Assembly (NCBI GenBank): GCA_900540805.1
Contig: UQHL01000004.1
Span: 62,001-126,000 of the forward strand
From: an uncultured Eubacteriales bacterium
GTDB lineage: Bacteria > Bacillota > Clostridia > Christensenellales > Borkfalkiaceae
Reading direction: 5' to 3'
Length of the DNA stretch: 64,000 nucleotides
How positions within the stretch are numbered: position 1 is the first letter of the stretch; each line of letters begins with the position of its first letter. This document shows positions 8,786-17,332 of the stretch, piece by piece. The position numbers were made by a program, and so were the translations under genes. The notes below the pieces were generated by a model that was given only the letters and a program-made list of their open reading frames with translations, was not told where the DNA came from and made no database searches.

Positions 8786-8913
8786 TATTTAAGACAATTA
8801 TAACACATTAAATATGACAAATGTACGCATGTTTTCAAAAATTTTTTCCACTTTTTTTGAAAATGCCCCGAAATATGGAAAATAAGAGAGGAGAAAAATT
8901 TTTTTACAATCAA

Positions 8914-8942
8914 TTGCGTTTTCTGTCGTATTATGATATAAT
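8914..8942 (+). promoter_or_regulatory. Sigma-A promoter giving a probably leaderless mRNA
   Basis: TTGCGT (8914-8919), 17-bp spacer, TATAAT (8937-8942). The ATG of the next gene starts at 8949, at the predicted +1, and the only purine-rich stretch (AGAGAGGAG near 8885) lies upstream of the promoter and would not be in the RNA. Confidence 0.75.
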
Positions 8943-8948
8943 TTGTAT

Positions 8949-11372
8949 ATGAAACGTTTGTTGACGGCAATTTTATCCGTTTGCATGCTGAGTGCTTCCG
9001 TTTTTCCCGCGGGCGGCGCAATTTTTTCGCGCGCCGAACAGAGCGGGGCTGATTTCCTTTCCGCGGCGGAGGACAAAAACAAAGCCGATCCGCTTTTACC
9101 GTCCGTCCCGCAAAAGGAATATCTTTCCCTTTCTGCACGAGAGGATAACAAGGAGGACGCCCTTTTGCTTCCCGCCTCGTACGATCAATATCTCCCCCTC
9201 TCCGCGCCGTCCGACGCGGCAGTGACGGAGGCCTACACGGCGATTGCGGACGGAAATCTGATTTACGTATATAACCGCGGCGAAAACGAATACCGTTGCT
9301 ACGAGCATACCGCCAACGTCGATGCGGAAAAAAATAACGTGGCAAAGCTTCAATTTGCCGAAAACGGCATCCTCTACTTTTTGGACGCCTCCACCTATCT
9401 CTATACGCTCGATCCCGCGACGTTGACAGAGCGCAAAACCTCGCTCGTATGCAGTACCTTCACTATTTTTTCCGACGTCATCTATTTTACCAACGTGTCC
9501 TCGTCGAAATCGCAGATCTCCAAAACCACCCTGGACAACCTCGATTCCTCAGCGGCCGAATCGGTGGTGGGCGGAATCACGTCCAAGCCCGCCATCACGC
9601 AGGACAACGGCGTTTTGTACTATACGGAGGGCGGAAAAATCCTGTGCAAGGCAAACGATTCCTCTTTTGCCCGCAGATTGACCGAAAGCGAAACGGTGGT
9701 CTCTCTCGCCGTTTACAGCAACCGCCTGTACTATACGGACACGGCGAAAAATCTCTATGTGCGCGATCTCAACGAAGGCACCCTTCTCGATACCTTCGAG
9801 GGCGGCTATTCCGCGCTGACCGTTTCCGACGGTTATGTTTATGCGGTAAAAAACGACGCCGTCAGGCAATATTCCCCTTTAGATAAAGCCTTTACCGATT
9901 ACGAAATCTGCGCTTCCTCCGACGCGGAAAACCGACTTTCTTCCGCCGCAGCCACGCTGCTTTGCGGCGATCTTTTGCTTACGGCGGACAACGGCAACGA
10001 TCGTATTTCCGTTTACGATACCAAAACGAACGCTTACCGTTCCATCGAAACCGAACTGAACGCGACGATGCTTGCCTCCGACGGCGCCGCCGTGCTCGCG
10101 GCGGATTCGGCTTCCGCGATTCTCTATGATCTGGCGAGCGGAAAAAAACTGCATACTTTCGAAAACTTTGCCAGCGACCTCGCGGGAATCGCCGCCTCTT
10201 ACGGAAAATATTATTTTATCACCGACAACAACTACTTTTATTGCGCACAACACGACGAAGAAACGGGTTGGAAGGTAAAATCCGTTCAAAACCCCTATTC
10301 GTATCCGACGCGCCTGCTGGCGGGAGATATCTACGGAAATTTATACGTCGCCTACGCCGACGGAAACGTTTACTCCTTTACGGAAAACGAATTTATCACC
10401 TCTCAGCCCGATATGTCGAAAAAGGAAAAAGTCTGCACCGTTCCCGTACAGGCGGAAAAGATTGCCGTCGATTACGAGCAGACCGTCTATGCGCTCTATA
10501 AAAACGAATTGTATAAATACGCACATGAACAAGTGAGCTATTCTTTAGGTAAAACGCTGGTTTACGGCCAGACGGAGTCCACCGCCGTTCTTTCCTTTGC
10601 GTTCGGCGTAGAGGAGCAGGCGGTGTATCTGCTCTATGAAGGCGACTTTGCGGTGCGGACGTACGACGTCGATCTGCCCACCGTCAAATCGATTGCGGTC
10701 AACGGCGCCGACGAAGCCATCTTCAGCGAGGAAAGCGCCTCTTTTTCCGTCATTCAGACAAAGGAAAACGCCTTGATGGTCAATTTCGACATTGCCGAGC
10801 TCAAAGGCGCCGAGGTATTCCCCTATCTTTCCTTTGTGAGAGAAACGCAAAGCAGAACCGCGCTGAAATTGGGAGAAACGGACAAATATCATTTGATCGC
10901 GGTGTTCGACGAAGGCTCCAAAAGCTACTCGACGGCGCTTATCCTGAAGGAATACTGTGAAAGGGAATATTCCGAAGAGGAATATCTCAAGCCGCCCGCA
11001 GGGTTTACCGACGGAACGGGATATCTCACCAACGAGGTTTCCCTCTACAAATATCCCTATCTAACCGCCTTGCTGACGGTGCAAAAGCTAGATAAAAACG
11101 CAGCGGTGACCGTGCTGGGGGAAATCGACACCTTGGATTACCGCTATTATTACGTGTCTTATACGGACGAAAACGGGGCGGTAAAGACGGGCTACGTGCC
11201 TAAAGGGTACGTAACGAATTTCAACGGAGCGCCGCCCGACGCGGAAACCGCCGAATACGGCGCGGCGGATACCGATTTCGATTCCCTTTGGCGAATGTGT
11301 TTTCTGCTTTTGGGCTGCGCGTGTATCTGCGTCCTCGCCGATTATCTCATTTTGCATAAACGGAAATCATAA
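8949..11372 (+). CDS. Large exported beta-propeller-like protein with SH3-like domain and C-terminal anchor
   Basis: The 807-residue protein has a signal peptide (MKRLLTAILSVCMLSASVFP), then a short repeat-like stretch (EYLSLSARED; QYLPLSAPSD, residues about 55-90). Residues about 95-600 hold many blade-like repeats (LYTLDP, LYYTDTAKNLYVRDL, DGYVYAV, DRISVYDTKTNAYRSI), typical of a WD/NHL-like or DUF5050-like propeller. An SH3b-like part follows (YLTNEVSLYKYP to GYVPKGYVTNF, about 690-760), then a membrane segment (FLLLGCACICVLADYLI) and a basic tail. Role unknown; surface sensing or wall binding is possible. An upstream TTG (8943) is inside the -10 box and was not chosen. Confidence 0.75.
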   Translation: MKRLLTAILSVCMLSASVFPAGGAIFSRAEQSGADFLSAAEDKNKADPLLPSVPQKEYLSLSAREDNKEDALLLPASYDQYLPLSAPSDAAVTEAYTAIADGNLIYVYNRGENEYRCYEHTANVDAEKNNVAKLQFAENGILYFLDASTYLYTLDPATLTERKTSLVCSTFTIFSDVIYFTNVSSSKSQISKTTLDNLDSSAAESVVGGITSKPAITQDNGVLYYTEGGKILCKANDSSFARRLTESETVVSLAVYSNRLYYTDTAKNLYVRDLNEGTLLDTFEGGYSALTVSDGYVYAVKNDAVRQYSPLDKAFTDYEICASSDAENRLSSAAATLLCGDLLLTADNGNDRISVYDTKTNAYRSIETELNATMLASDGAAVLAADSASAILYDLASGKKLHTFENFASDLAGIAASYGKYYFITDNNYFYCAQHDEETGWKVKSVQNPYSYPTRLLAGDIYGNLYVAYADGNVYSFTENEFITSQPDMSKKEKVCTVPVQAEKIAVDYEQTVYALYKNELYKYAHEQVSYSLGKTLVYGQTESTAVLSFAFGVEEQAVYLLYEGDFAVRTYDVDLPTVKSIAVNGADEAIFSEESASFSVIQTKENALMVNFDIAELKGAEVFPYLSFVRETQSRTALKLGETDKYHLIAVFDEGSKSYSTALILKEYCEREYSEEEYLKPPAGFTDGTGYLTNEVSLYKYPYLTALLTVQKLDKNAAVTVLGEIDTLDYRYYYVSYTDENGAVKTGYVPKGYVTNFNGAPPDAETAEYGAADTDFDSLWRMCFLLLGCACICVLADYLILHKRKS

Positions 11373-11374
11373 AA

Positions 11375-11408
11375 AACAGGCAACGGAAATTTTCCGTTGC
11401 CTGTTTTT
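11375..11408 (+). terminator. Rho-independent terminator
   Basis: A hairpin built on AACAGGCAACGGAAA and its complement is followed by TTTTT. It ends the transcript of the propeller protein at 11372. Confidence 0.9.
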
Positions 11409-11419
11409 ACCATTCCCTC

Positions 11420-11448
11420 TTGACAAAGATAAAATTAATTGATATAAT
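11420..11448 (+). promoter_or_regulatory. Strong sigma-A promoter
   Basis: TTGACA (11420-11425), 17-bp spacer, TATAAT (11443-11448), both perfect consensus. It serves the small membrane protein at 11479, whose AAGGGGG ribosome site starts about 18 bases after the predicted +1. Confidence 0.85.
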
Positions 11449-11478
11449 TGTATTAATTAATCTGCAAGGGGGAATTTT

Positions 11479-11838
11479 ATGTTCTATCCGATTAATGTCC
11501 TTCCGCTCCCTTGGAATGACATTCCGTACCCTTGGAATCTCATTATCGCCTATTCGATACTTATTATTGAGTGTATTGCCTATTTGGCACTCATCATTTT
11601 TTGTATTTACTATCTTAAAAGGTTTTGGCGCTTCAGAAACAAGAAATTTGAAACGCTCGATCGCTTCGACCGAGCAATTATTTTCGACTGGCTGGAAAGA
11701 CTTCGTTCCAAAGAATCGCCCCAATCTTTTCTGCGACGTCTTAAAGGGCAACTGATTGCATTAATGCTCGGTCTCCTTTTTACCATAGGGATAAGGGTAG
11801 CTATCATTTTGTATCTTATGAAAGATATTTATTATTAA
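11479..11838 (+). CDS. Small membrane protein, function unknown
   Basis: A 119-residue protein with an N-terminal Pro/Trp-rich repeat (LPLPWNDIPYPWN), a long hydrophobic segment at about residues 20-47 (IIAYSILIIECIAYLALIIFCIYYL), a basic amphipathic part (RFWRFRNKKFETLDRFDRAI) and a second membrane segment near the end (LIALMLGLLFTIGIRVAIILYL). No known family is recognised. It has its own perfect consensus promoter and its own terminator, so it is a single-gene unit. The AAGGGGG box six bases before ATG fixes the start. Local A+T content is higher than in the neighbours, which may mean a later arrival. Confidence 0.7.
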   Translation: MFYPINVLPLPWNDIPYPWNLIIAYSILIIECIAYLALIIFCIYYLKRFWRFRNKKFETLDRFDRAIIFDWLERLRSKESPQSFLRRLKGQLIALMLGLLFTIGIRVAIILYLMKDIYY

Positions 11839-11843
11839 ATCAA

Positions 11844-11883
11844 ATCCCGCCCGAGGCATAACCTCGGACGGGATATTTTTTAC
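11844..11883. terminator. Bidirectional terminator between convergent genes
   Basis: A GC-rich hairpin (ATCCCGCCCGAGG and partner) is followed by TATTTTT on the plus strand and by a T-rich stretch on the minus strand. It lies between the small membrane protein and the lipoprotein gene. Confidence 0.85.
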
Positions 11884-11895
11884 TTTTGATTTTCG

Positions 11896-13530
11896 TTAAT
11901 TGAGCGGCGCCACGTAAATGATCTCGAAATTATTTTCTACGGGTTTTATATCGATCTCCACCGTATCGTCCGCGTTAATCACGCCGTACACGTCGTCCAA
12001 ATTGCTTGCCAGCCCCGTAAAATACAATTTCCCGTCAAGCCCTTCCGTAAGAGTTTTAAACTTATAATCGCTGACGAGCTCTGCCTTTTTGCCGGTATAG
12101 ATATCGTAATAAAAAATAGAATTATCGGAACGGAAATACAGTTTTCCGTCTTTAAAAACCGTATCGACGGAAGCATCGGGCGTCCAGTCAGTTTTTTCCA
12201 AAATGAGATCTTCACGGGTAAACGTATCGTCGTCGCCGAATGTAAATTTATAGATCATCAGCGCGTTTACGCCTTCATAAACGCCCGTTTCCTCATTAAA
12301 TTCCAAAATCCAATCCGCCGTAAAATAATAATCGCTGTTTTCCGCCGAAAGTAATTTTGTGCCGTAATTCTTTTTAGCGTCCTGCGGAGGAACGAAGTCG
12401 CTGTCGATTATTTTCCCTTCCGGATCGACGCGTTTGGTTACGCCCTCCACCGTGCTGTAAACGATACCGTTTAAGGCTTTGAACAAATACTTTCCGCGTT
12501 TTTGATCGCTGTATTTTTCCAAAGACGCAATCTCTCCGCTGCGGTTGAGAATATAGGGATTGCCGCCGTCAGTCGATATCTGTATATTCGAATAAAGATT
12601 CCCGTATTTATCCACAATAACATTCTCCATTTGCGGATAAGAAGACGGTTCTTCAATATATTCGGAACCGAAAAAGTCGAACGATTTTTTTCTCGTCAAA
12701 ACTTTTTTGAGAAACAGTTTTTCTTCTTTCATCCCTATTTCGTAATACCCGGAATATTTTTCGAAAAAATCTTCATTATCCAAACCAACAAAGGAGGCCA
12801 TACTCAAATAAACATAGGCAAACTCGTTTTCTTCATAATAGCCTCTAAGCTTAAAATCGAAAACAGGGAGCAGGGTTCGCTCCGGAGCGTTATTTGCAAG
12901 AAACGCTTCGTTTCGCGCGTTTGCCACGCTTTCCAGCGCTTTTTTGTCTTCGTCGGAAATCACTTCCCGCATGATATTCAACATATCGAAAATTTTTCCC
13001 GTCCGATTATCGAGTACGTAACTACGTGAACTGTATTCATTCCCCCCAAACCAGCCGTATTCGGAAATATATGAACAACTTTGAATAAAAGGATAAGAGG
13101 TTATATCAAAAATATCCGCAGGGCTTTCAGATATCGAATAACCGACAAACGAAAAATTCTTTCTCGCCGAAAAAACGGAAACGTTCAGCTTCTGTTCGGT
13201 AGTTTCTCCTTTGTCGTCTATAAACTCGACGGCTTCCGCCAGCCCGTTTTCTTTAATGCCGACCAATTTCGGCACGGAAACATCGGGAGCAACACTTTCC
13301 TCTTCCGCGTAAGCTTTCGCGGCGGCAACCTTTCCCGACTTTACGGCGGATAAGGGTGCGCCGATCCCCAACGCTTTATATTCCGCAAAATTTTTAATCG
13401 ACTGCTCGTTGTAACTGGTCGTATCAATTTTTGGATAATCCGTTTTACCCGCTTTGCCGCAGGCCGCCCCGATCCCTCCGAAAGACAACAGCGCCAAAAA
13501 AAAGGCCGTAAACGATACTGCTTTTTTCAT
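11896..13530 (-). CDS. Lipoprotein, beta-propeller-like, function unknown
   Basis: A 544-residue exported protein with a lipoprotein signal (MKKAVSFTAFFLALLSFGGIGAAC, lipobox GAAC). The mature part has propeller-like strand repeats such as GNLYSNIQISTDGGNPYI, LNGIVYSTVEG, GKLYFRSDNSIFYYDIYTGK and GKLYFTGLASNLDDVYG, similar in style to the protein at 8949 but without an SH3 part or a C-terminal anchor. Substrate or partner cannot be read from the sequence. AGAGGGGG lies before the ATG, and a consensus promoter lies at 13565-13593. Transcribed alone. Confidence 0.75.
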   Translation of the reverse strand: MKKAVSFTAFFLALLSFGGIGAACGKAGKTDYPKIDTTSYNEQSIKNFAEYKALGIGAPLSAVKSGKVAAAKAYAEEESVAPDVSVPKLVGIKENGLAEAVEFIDDKGETTEQKLNVSVFSARKNFSFVGYSISESPADIFDITSYPFIQSCSYISEYGWFGGNEYSSRSYVLDNRTGKIFDMLNIMREVISDEDKKALESVANARNEAFLANNAPERTLLPVFDFKLRGYYEENEFAYVYLSMASFVGLDNEDFFEKYSGYYEIGMKEEKLFLKKVLTRKKSFDFFGSEYIEEPSSYPQMENVIVDKYGNLYSNIQISTDGGNPYILNRSGEIASLEKYSDQKRGKYLFKALNGIVYSTVEGVTKRVDPEGKIIDSDFVPPQDAKKNYGTKLLSAENSDYYFTADWILEFNEETGVYEGVNALMIYKFTFGDDDTFTREDLILEKTDWTPDASVDTVFKDGKLYFRSDNSIFYYDIYTGKKAELVSDYKFKTLTEGLDGKLYFTGLASNLDDVYGVINADDTVEIDIKPVENNFEIIYVAPLN

Positions 13531-13564
13531 TTTTCAATCCCCCTCTTAAACGATTTATAGTTTC

Positions 13565-13593
13565 ATTATATCAAAATAAAAAAGGAAAATCAA
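13565..13593 (-). promoter_or_regulatory. Sigma-A promoter of the lipoprotein gene
   Basis: On the minus strand TTGATT (13588-13593), 17-bp spacer, TATAAT (13565-13570), 35 bases before the ATG at 13530. Confidence 0.8.
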
Positions 13594-13613
13594 GCCTTTT
13601 TATATTTTTATCA

Positions 13614-13651
13614 TGAAAAAAACTCCCCGCCGAAAAATTCGGAGGGGAATT
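13614..13651 (-). terminator. Terminator of the ribosomal protein operon
   Basis: On the minus strand CCCCTCCGAA pairs with TTCGGCGGGG across a short AT loop and is followed by a run of seven T. It lies 13 bases after the rplQ stop. Confidence 0.92.
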
Positions 13652-13663
13652 CTGTTTTTACTC

Positions 13664-14170
13664 TCAGACCAATTCGATTACGGCCGTTTCCGCGCCGTCG
13701 CCGCGGCGCTCACCGAGAAGGTAAATCCTCGTATAGCCGCCGCCCTGCTGCGTCTCTTCCTTTCTCGCCGCATACTTGGGTGCGATTTCGTTGAAGAGTT
13801 TATCCATCAGCGGGTGCTGAACGTCGGCCGTCCGCGCCTTGTACGCGCTCTTCTTTTCGGCAAAGCCCTTGATCTCCTGAAGATCGTAGGTCTTGGCCAT
13901 GATCGCGCGGCGGGCGGCAAGCTTCTTGGGGCCGTCCTTGATGTTGGTCGCCTTGAATTCCTTGCCTTTTTTATCCGTTTTCGTCACTTCGAATTCGATA
14001 TTGTCGTCGTAGGTATTGACGGCTTTGGTGATCAATTTCTCAACATAGGATCTCAATTCCTTGGCTTTTGCGGCCGTGGTTTCGATTTTACCGTACCAAA
14101 GGAGCTGGGATGCCTGATTTCTTAAAAGCGCCGTTCTTTCTTTGGAAGTTCTTCCCAATTTACCGGGCAT
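13664..14170 (-). CDS. rplQ: Ribosomal protein L17
   Basis: A large-subunit protein near the peptide exit tunnel. The N-terminus KLGRTSKERTALLRNQ and the C-terminus GGGYTRIYLLGERRGDGA are the family's conserved ends. At 168 residues it is about 40-50 longer than usual: an insert rich in Lys, Asp and Glu (VNTYDDNIEFEVTKTDKKGKEF region, about residues 52-90) lies between the first helical part and AARRAI. It is the last gene of the operon, five bases after rpoA. Confidence 0.96.
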   Translation of the reverse strand: MPGKLGRTSKERTALLRNQASQLLWYGKIETTAAKAKELRSYVEKLITKAVNTYDDNIEFEVTKTDKKGKEFKATNIKDGPKKLAARRAIMAKTYDLQEIKGFAEKKSAYKARTADVQHPLMDKLFNEIAPKYAARKEETQQGGGYTRIYLLGERRGDGAETAVIELV

Positions 14171-14175
14171 AATAT

Positions 14176-15126
14176 TTAATCCTCCTGTTTATTTAATGAG
14201 AGACCGTAAGACTCCAATTTCTGAATGACTTCGTCCAGAGATTTCCTGCCGAGGTTTCTCACCTTCAGCATATCGTCTTCCGTCTTTTTGGTCAAGTCTT
14301 CTACCGTATGAATATTCGCTCTCTTCAGGCAGTTGTACGAGCGGACGGAAAGATCCATCTCCTCGATCGCCATTTTGAGAACCTGCTGCTGTTTGTCGTC
14401 CTCCGTCTTGACAAGGATATCCATGCCTTTGATCGTGTCGGAAAGATTGACGAACAGATTGATATGATCCTGCATGATTTTCGCCGCAAGGGAAATAATT
14501 TCCTTGCCGGAAAACGTTCCGTCCGTCCATACTTCCAGCGTGAGCTTGTCATAATCGACAGCCTGCCCGACGCGCGTAGGTTCCACCGTGTAGTTGACCT
14601 TCTGAACGGGCGTATAGATAGAATCGATTGCGATATAATCGATGACCGGTTGTTTGTTTTCTTTGGCGGGCCTGTAGCCTCTGCCTCTTCCGACGGTGAG
14701 CTCCACGTCGAATTTGCCGCCTTCGTCGATCGTACAAATGTACTGATCCTTATTGATGACTTCGATCTCGGCATCCACGTTGAGGTCTTCGCCCTTGAGT
14801 TCGGCGGGGCCTTCCTTGTAGATGTGCAACACCTTTTCGTAGTCTTTATCGACGACCTTCGTCTTTATCGCAAGCGTCTTGAGGTTGAGGATGATCTCCG
14901 TCACGTCCTCCTTGACGCCTGCCACAGCGGAAAACTCGTGCTTCACGCTGCCGTCCAGAAATTTGATCCCTTCCACAGCCGCGCCGGGCAGAGCGGAAAG
15001 CAATATTCTCCTAAGGCAGTTTCCTATGGTAAGACCGAAACCTTTCTCCAAGGGCTCGCAGACAATCTTCGCGTAAGAATCGTCGTTTTCGAGGACCTCG
15101 AGTTTGGGCATATCCATTTCGATCAT
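14176..15126 (-). CDS. rpoA: RNA polymerase alpha subunit
   Basis: A 316-residue protein that nucleates RNA polymerase assembly. The N-terminal domain shows the conserved GFGLTIGNCLRRILLSALPGAA segment used for dimer formation; the C-terminal domain (about residues 245-316) has VRSYNCLKRANIHTVEDLTKKT and the helix-hairpin-helix RNLGRKSLDEV that binds UP elements and activators. AAGGAGG lies seven bases before the ATG at 15126. It is placed between rpsD and rplQ, the usual alpha-operon order. Confidence 0.98.
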   Translation of the reverse strand: MIEMDMPKLEVLENDDSYAKIVCEPLEKGFGLTIGNCLRRILLSALPGAAVEGIKFLDGSVKHEFSAVAGVKEDVTEIILNLKTLAIKTKVVDKDYEKVLHIYKEGPAELKGEDLNVDAEIEVINKDQYICTIDEGGKFDVELTVGRGRGYRPAKENKQPVIDYIAIDSIYTPVQKVNYTVEPTRVGQAVDYDKLTLEVWTDGTFSGKEIISLAAKIMQDHINLFVNLSDTIKGMDILVKTEDDKQQQVLKMAIEEMDLSVRSYNCLKRANIHTVEDLTKKTEDDMLKVRNLGRKSLDEVIQKLESYGLSLNKQED

Positions 15127-15152
15127 TATGCTACCTCCTTAATACGTTTGAA

Positions 15153-15779
15153 TTATTTGGAGTACAATTCGACAATCATATGCTCCGCAATCTGGCTGTC
15201 AACATCTTCTCTCGTCGGGAGTGCCAATACCTTTCCTTCCAATTTTTCTCTGTTGAACTCGACCCACTTCGGCAGAGTGCTTCCCGCCTTCGTCTCCTTG
15301 AGTTCGGTAAAATATTTATTGCCCTTTCTGTTTTCTTTGACGGCGACCACGTCTCCCGCCTTTACGATGTAGGAGGGAATGGTGACGGTTTTGCCGTTGA
15401 CGGAAAGATGCGCGTGATTGACGAGCTGACGAGCCAACGTTCTGGAGGGAGCGATGCCCATCCTGAATACGACGTTGTCCAGCCTTCTCTCGAGGAGGGA
15501 AAGCATGTTTTCGCCGGTGACGCCCTTCATGCGGTCGGCCATTTCGTAATACTTGCGGAACTGACCTTCCTGGACGCCGTAAATCCGCTTCGTCTTCTGT
15601 TTTTCACGAAGCTGAAGTCCGTATTCGGAGACCTTCTTTCTGCCCGCGCCGTGCTGGCCGGGAGCGACCGGACGCTTATTGAACGGGCATTTCTCCATGT
15701 AGCATTTATCGCCTTTGAGGAAAAGCTTCGCGCCTTCTCTTCTGCAAAGCTTGCATTTTGCTTCTCTATATACTGCCAT
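15153..15779 (-). CDS. rpsD: Ribosomal protein S4
   Basis: A 208-residue primary 16S rRNA binding protein. It is the zinc (C+) form: CKLCRR at the N-terminus, then CYMEKC, give four Cys ligands. The S4 RNA-binding domain is seen at about residues 98-160 (RRLDNVVFRMGIAPSRTLARQLVNHAHLSVNG). In many bacteria S4 represses its own operon by binding the leader RNA; the long leader before rpsM (16599-16855) is a candidate target. Confidence 0.98.
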   Translation of the reverse strand: MAVYREAKCKLCRREGAKLFLKGDKCYMEKCPFNKRPVAPGQHGAGRKKVSEYGLQLREKQKTKRIYGVQEGQFRKYYEMADRMKGVTGENMLSLLERRLDNVVFRMGIAPSRTLARQLVNHAHLSVNGKTVTIPSYIVKAGDVVAVKENRKGNKYFTELKETKAGSTLPKWVEFNREKLEGKVLALPTREDVDSQIAEHMIVELYSK

Positions 15780-15800
15780 AATCTTTTGATAGCCTCCTGA

Positions 15801-16208
15801 TTAAACTCTACGACGCTTGGGCGGCCTGCAGCCGTTGTGAGGGATGGGGGACACGTCGGAAATCAACGTGATCTCGAGATCGCACGCGGAGAGCGCGCGG
15901 ATCGCGGATTCTCTGCCCGCCCCGGGGCCCTTTACGTAAACCTCTACGCTTCTCAGGCCGTGTTCCTTCGCGGCCTTCGCGGCAGTCTCCGCAGCCATCT
16001 GCGCGGCAAACGGGGTGCCCTTACGGCTGCCCTTATATCCGAGGGAGCCTGCGCTCGACCAGGATACGGCGTTTCCGTTGGCGTCCGTGATGGTGACCAG
16101 CGTGTTATTGAAGGTGGACTGGATATGAACCTGCCCTTTATCTACTTTTTTAAGTTCCTTACGCTTACGAGGAGCGGATGTCTTCTTAGCGTTTTTATTG
16201 TCTGCCAT
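15801..16208 (-). CDS. rpsK: Ribosomal protein S11
   Basis: A 135-residue small-subunit platform protein. Conserved segments are VHIQSTFNNTLVTITD, GNAVSWSSAGSLGYKGSRKGTPFAAQMAA and the basic end PHNGCRPPKRRRV. The first 22 residues are a Lys/Ala-rich extension (KNAKKTSAPRKRKELKK), common in this family. It is 21 bases from both rpsM and rpsD. Confidence 0.98.
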   Translation of the reverse strand: MADNKNAKKTSAPRKRKELKKVDKGQVHIQSTFNNTLVTITDANGNAVSWSSAGSLGYKGSRKGTPFAAQMAAETAAKAAKEHGLRSVEVYVKGPGAGRESAIRALSACDLEITLISDVSPIPHNGCRPPKRRRV

Positions 16209-16229
16209 AATACTTGATCTCCTCCTATA

Positions 16230-16598
16230 TTACTTTTTCTTTCCGGCGATAGCGCGCGCGGGGCCTTTGCGGGTTCTCGCGTTTCTCTTCGTGCTCTGGC
16301 CGCGTACGGGCAAGCCCTTTCTGTGACGGATGCCGCGATAGCAGCCGATTTCCATAAGGCGCTTGATGTTGAGGGAAACTTCGCTGCGAAGCTCGCCCTC
16401 CACACGTACGTTGTGATCGATATATTCTCTCAGCTTGGATACGTCGTTTTCGTCGAGATCCTTCACCCGCGTGTCGGGATTGATGCCCGTCTCCGCCAGG
16501 ATTTTTTTGGACGTAGTCAAACCGATACCGTAAATATAGGTAAGACCGATTTCTACTCTCTTTTCTCTGGGTAAATCTACACCGGCAATACGTGCCAT
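16230..16598 (-). CDS. rpsM: Ribosomal protein S13
   Basis: A 122-residue head protein of the small subunit that contacts the P-site tRNA and the large subunit. It starts ARIAGVDLPREKRVEIGLTYIYGIG and carries the helix-two-turn-helix region and the family signature CYRGIRHRKGLPVRGQST; the basic tail is RTRKGPARAIAGKKK. It is the first gene after the internal promoter at 16856-16885. Confidence 0.98.
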   Translation of the reverse strand: MARIAGVDLPREKRVEIGLTYIYGIGLTTSKKILAETGINPDTRVKDLDENDVSKLREYIDHNVRVEGELRSEVSLNIKRLMEIGCYRGIRHRKGLPVRGQSTKRNARTRKGPARAIAGKKK

Positions 16599-16855
16599 TG
16601 ATTTATAACCTCCGTTAATTGTAATGGGTAATTTTTATTTGAAATCTATCTTGAAACAAATGCGCCGCGCGGGCAGTGGAAAATGCCCCCTGCGAACCCA
16701 TCGTATTATTTTCGGAATAAAAAGTTCCTCGTTTTCAAACGCAACAAAACTGAGTTTCCGTAAATTTTTACGGAAATTCAGCTTGATTTACGTTATTTTT
16801 TCTTGACTTTGCGGCCTCGCCGGACGTCTGTCCCGTTTTTCAGTCGCATAAAAAA
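16599..16855 (-). promoter_or_regulatory. Long leader before rpsM with hairpin
   Basis: About 250 bases lie between the internal promoter and rpsM. A perfect hairpin (TTTCCGTAA / TTACGGAAA) sits at 16755-16776, and GC-rich paired segments occur near 16665-16700. No short gene with a ribosome site is seen. Length and structure suit autoregulation by an operon protein such as S4, which is inference. Confidence 0.5.
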
Positions 16856-16885
16856 ATTATACCACAAAAACCCCGGGATTGTCAA
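16856..16885 (-). promoter_or_regulatory. Internal promoter for the rpsM-rpsK-rpsD-rpoA-rplQ genes
   Basis: Minus strand TTGACA (16880-16885), 18-bp spacer ending in TGG, TATAAT (16856-16861). The TGG just before the -10 box gives an extended -10 element. Confidence 0.85.
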
Positions 16886-16894
16886 GCGTTTTTA

Positions 16895-17011
16895 TCAGCC
16901 TTGTCTCTGTTTATGGCTCTTGCTTTTGGAACAAATTACCATAACTCTGCCGTTTCTTTTGATGACTTTGCACTTATCGCACATAGGTTTTACAGAAGGT
17001 CTGACTTTCAT
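16895..17011 (-). CDS. rpmJ: Ribosomal protein L36, zinc form
   Basis: A 38-residue protein found by direct translation (MKVRPSVKPMCDKCKVIKRN start). Cys11, Cys14, Cys27 and His33 form the usual zinc site of the C+ form. It lies 43 bases after infA and ends just upstream of the internal promoter, so the upper operon probably ends or continues here. Confidence 0.97.
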   Translation of the reverse strand: MKVRPSVKPMCDKCKVIKRNGRVMVICSKSKSHKQRQG

Positions 17012-17054
17012 TGTTTTTTCTCCTTGAATTATTGCTTTATGCTTTAACGGCGCC

Positions 17055-17276
17055 TTACGACTTGCTGCGCCAGGTGATCCGTCCCTTGGTCAGATCGTAC
17101 GGGCTCATTTCCAGCTTTACGTTGTCGCCTTCGATGATCCTGATATAGTTCATCCGAAGCTTGCCCGAAATATAAGCCGTGATCGTATGACCGTTGGAAA
17201 GCTGCACCTTGAATGTGGCGTTGGGCAACGCTTCGATCACCTTGCCTTCCGCTTCGATTACATCGTCTTTCGACAC
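17055..17276 (-). CDS. infA: Translation initiation factor IF-1
   Basis: A 73-residue S1/OB-fold factor that blocks the ribosomal A site during initiation. The OB fold is seen in IEAEGKVIEALPNATFKVQLSNGHTI and the signature YISGKLRMNYIRIIEGDNVKLEMSPYDLTKGRITWR. I chose the GTG at 17276 because GGAGGG lies seven bases upstream and the length then equals the family norm; the longer frame to 17336 starts inside map and adds a basic stretch not found in IF-1. Confidence 0.96.
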   Translation of the reverse strand: MSKDDVIEAEGKVIEALPNATFKVQLSNGHTITAYISGKLRMNYIRIIEGDNVKLEMSPYDLTKGRITWRSKS

Positions 17277-17332
17277 AGAAATTCCCTCCGATTTTTTATT
17301 ATGATTTCTCCGCTTTTGCTTTTCTTCAGACC

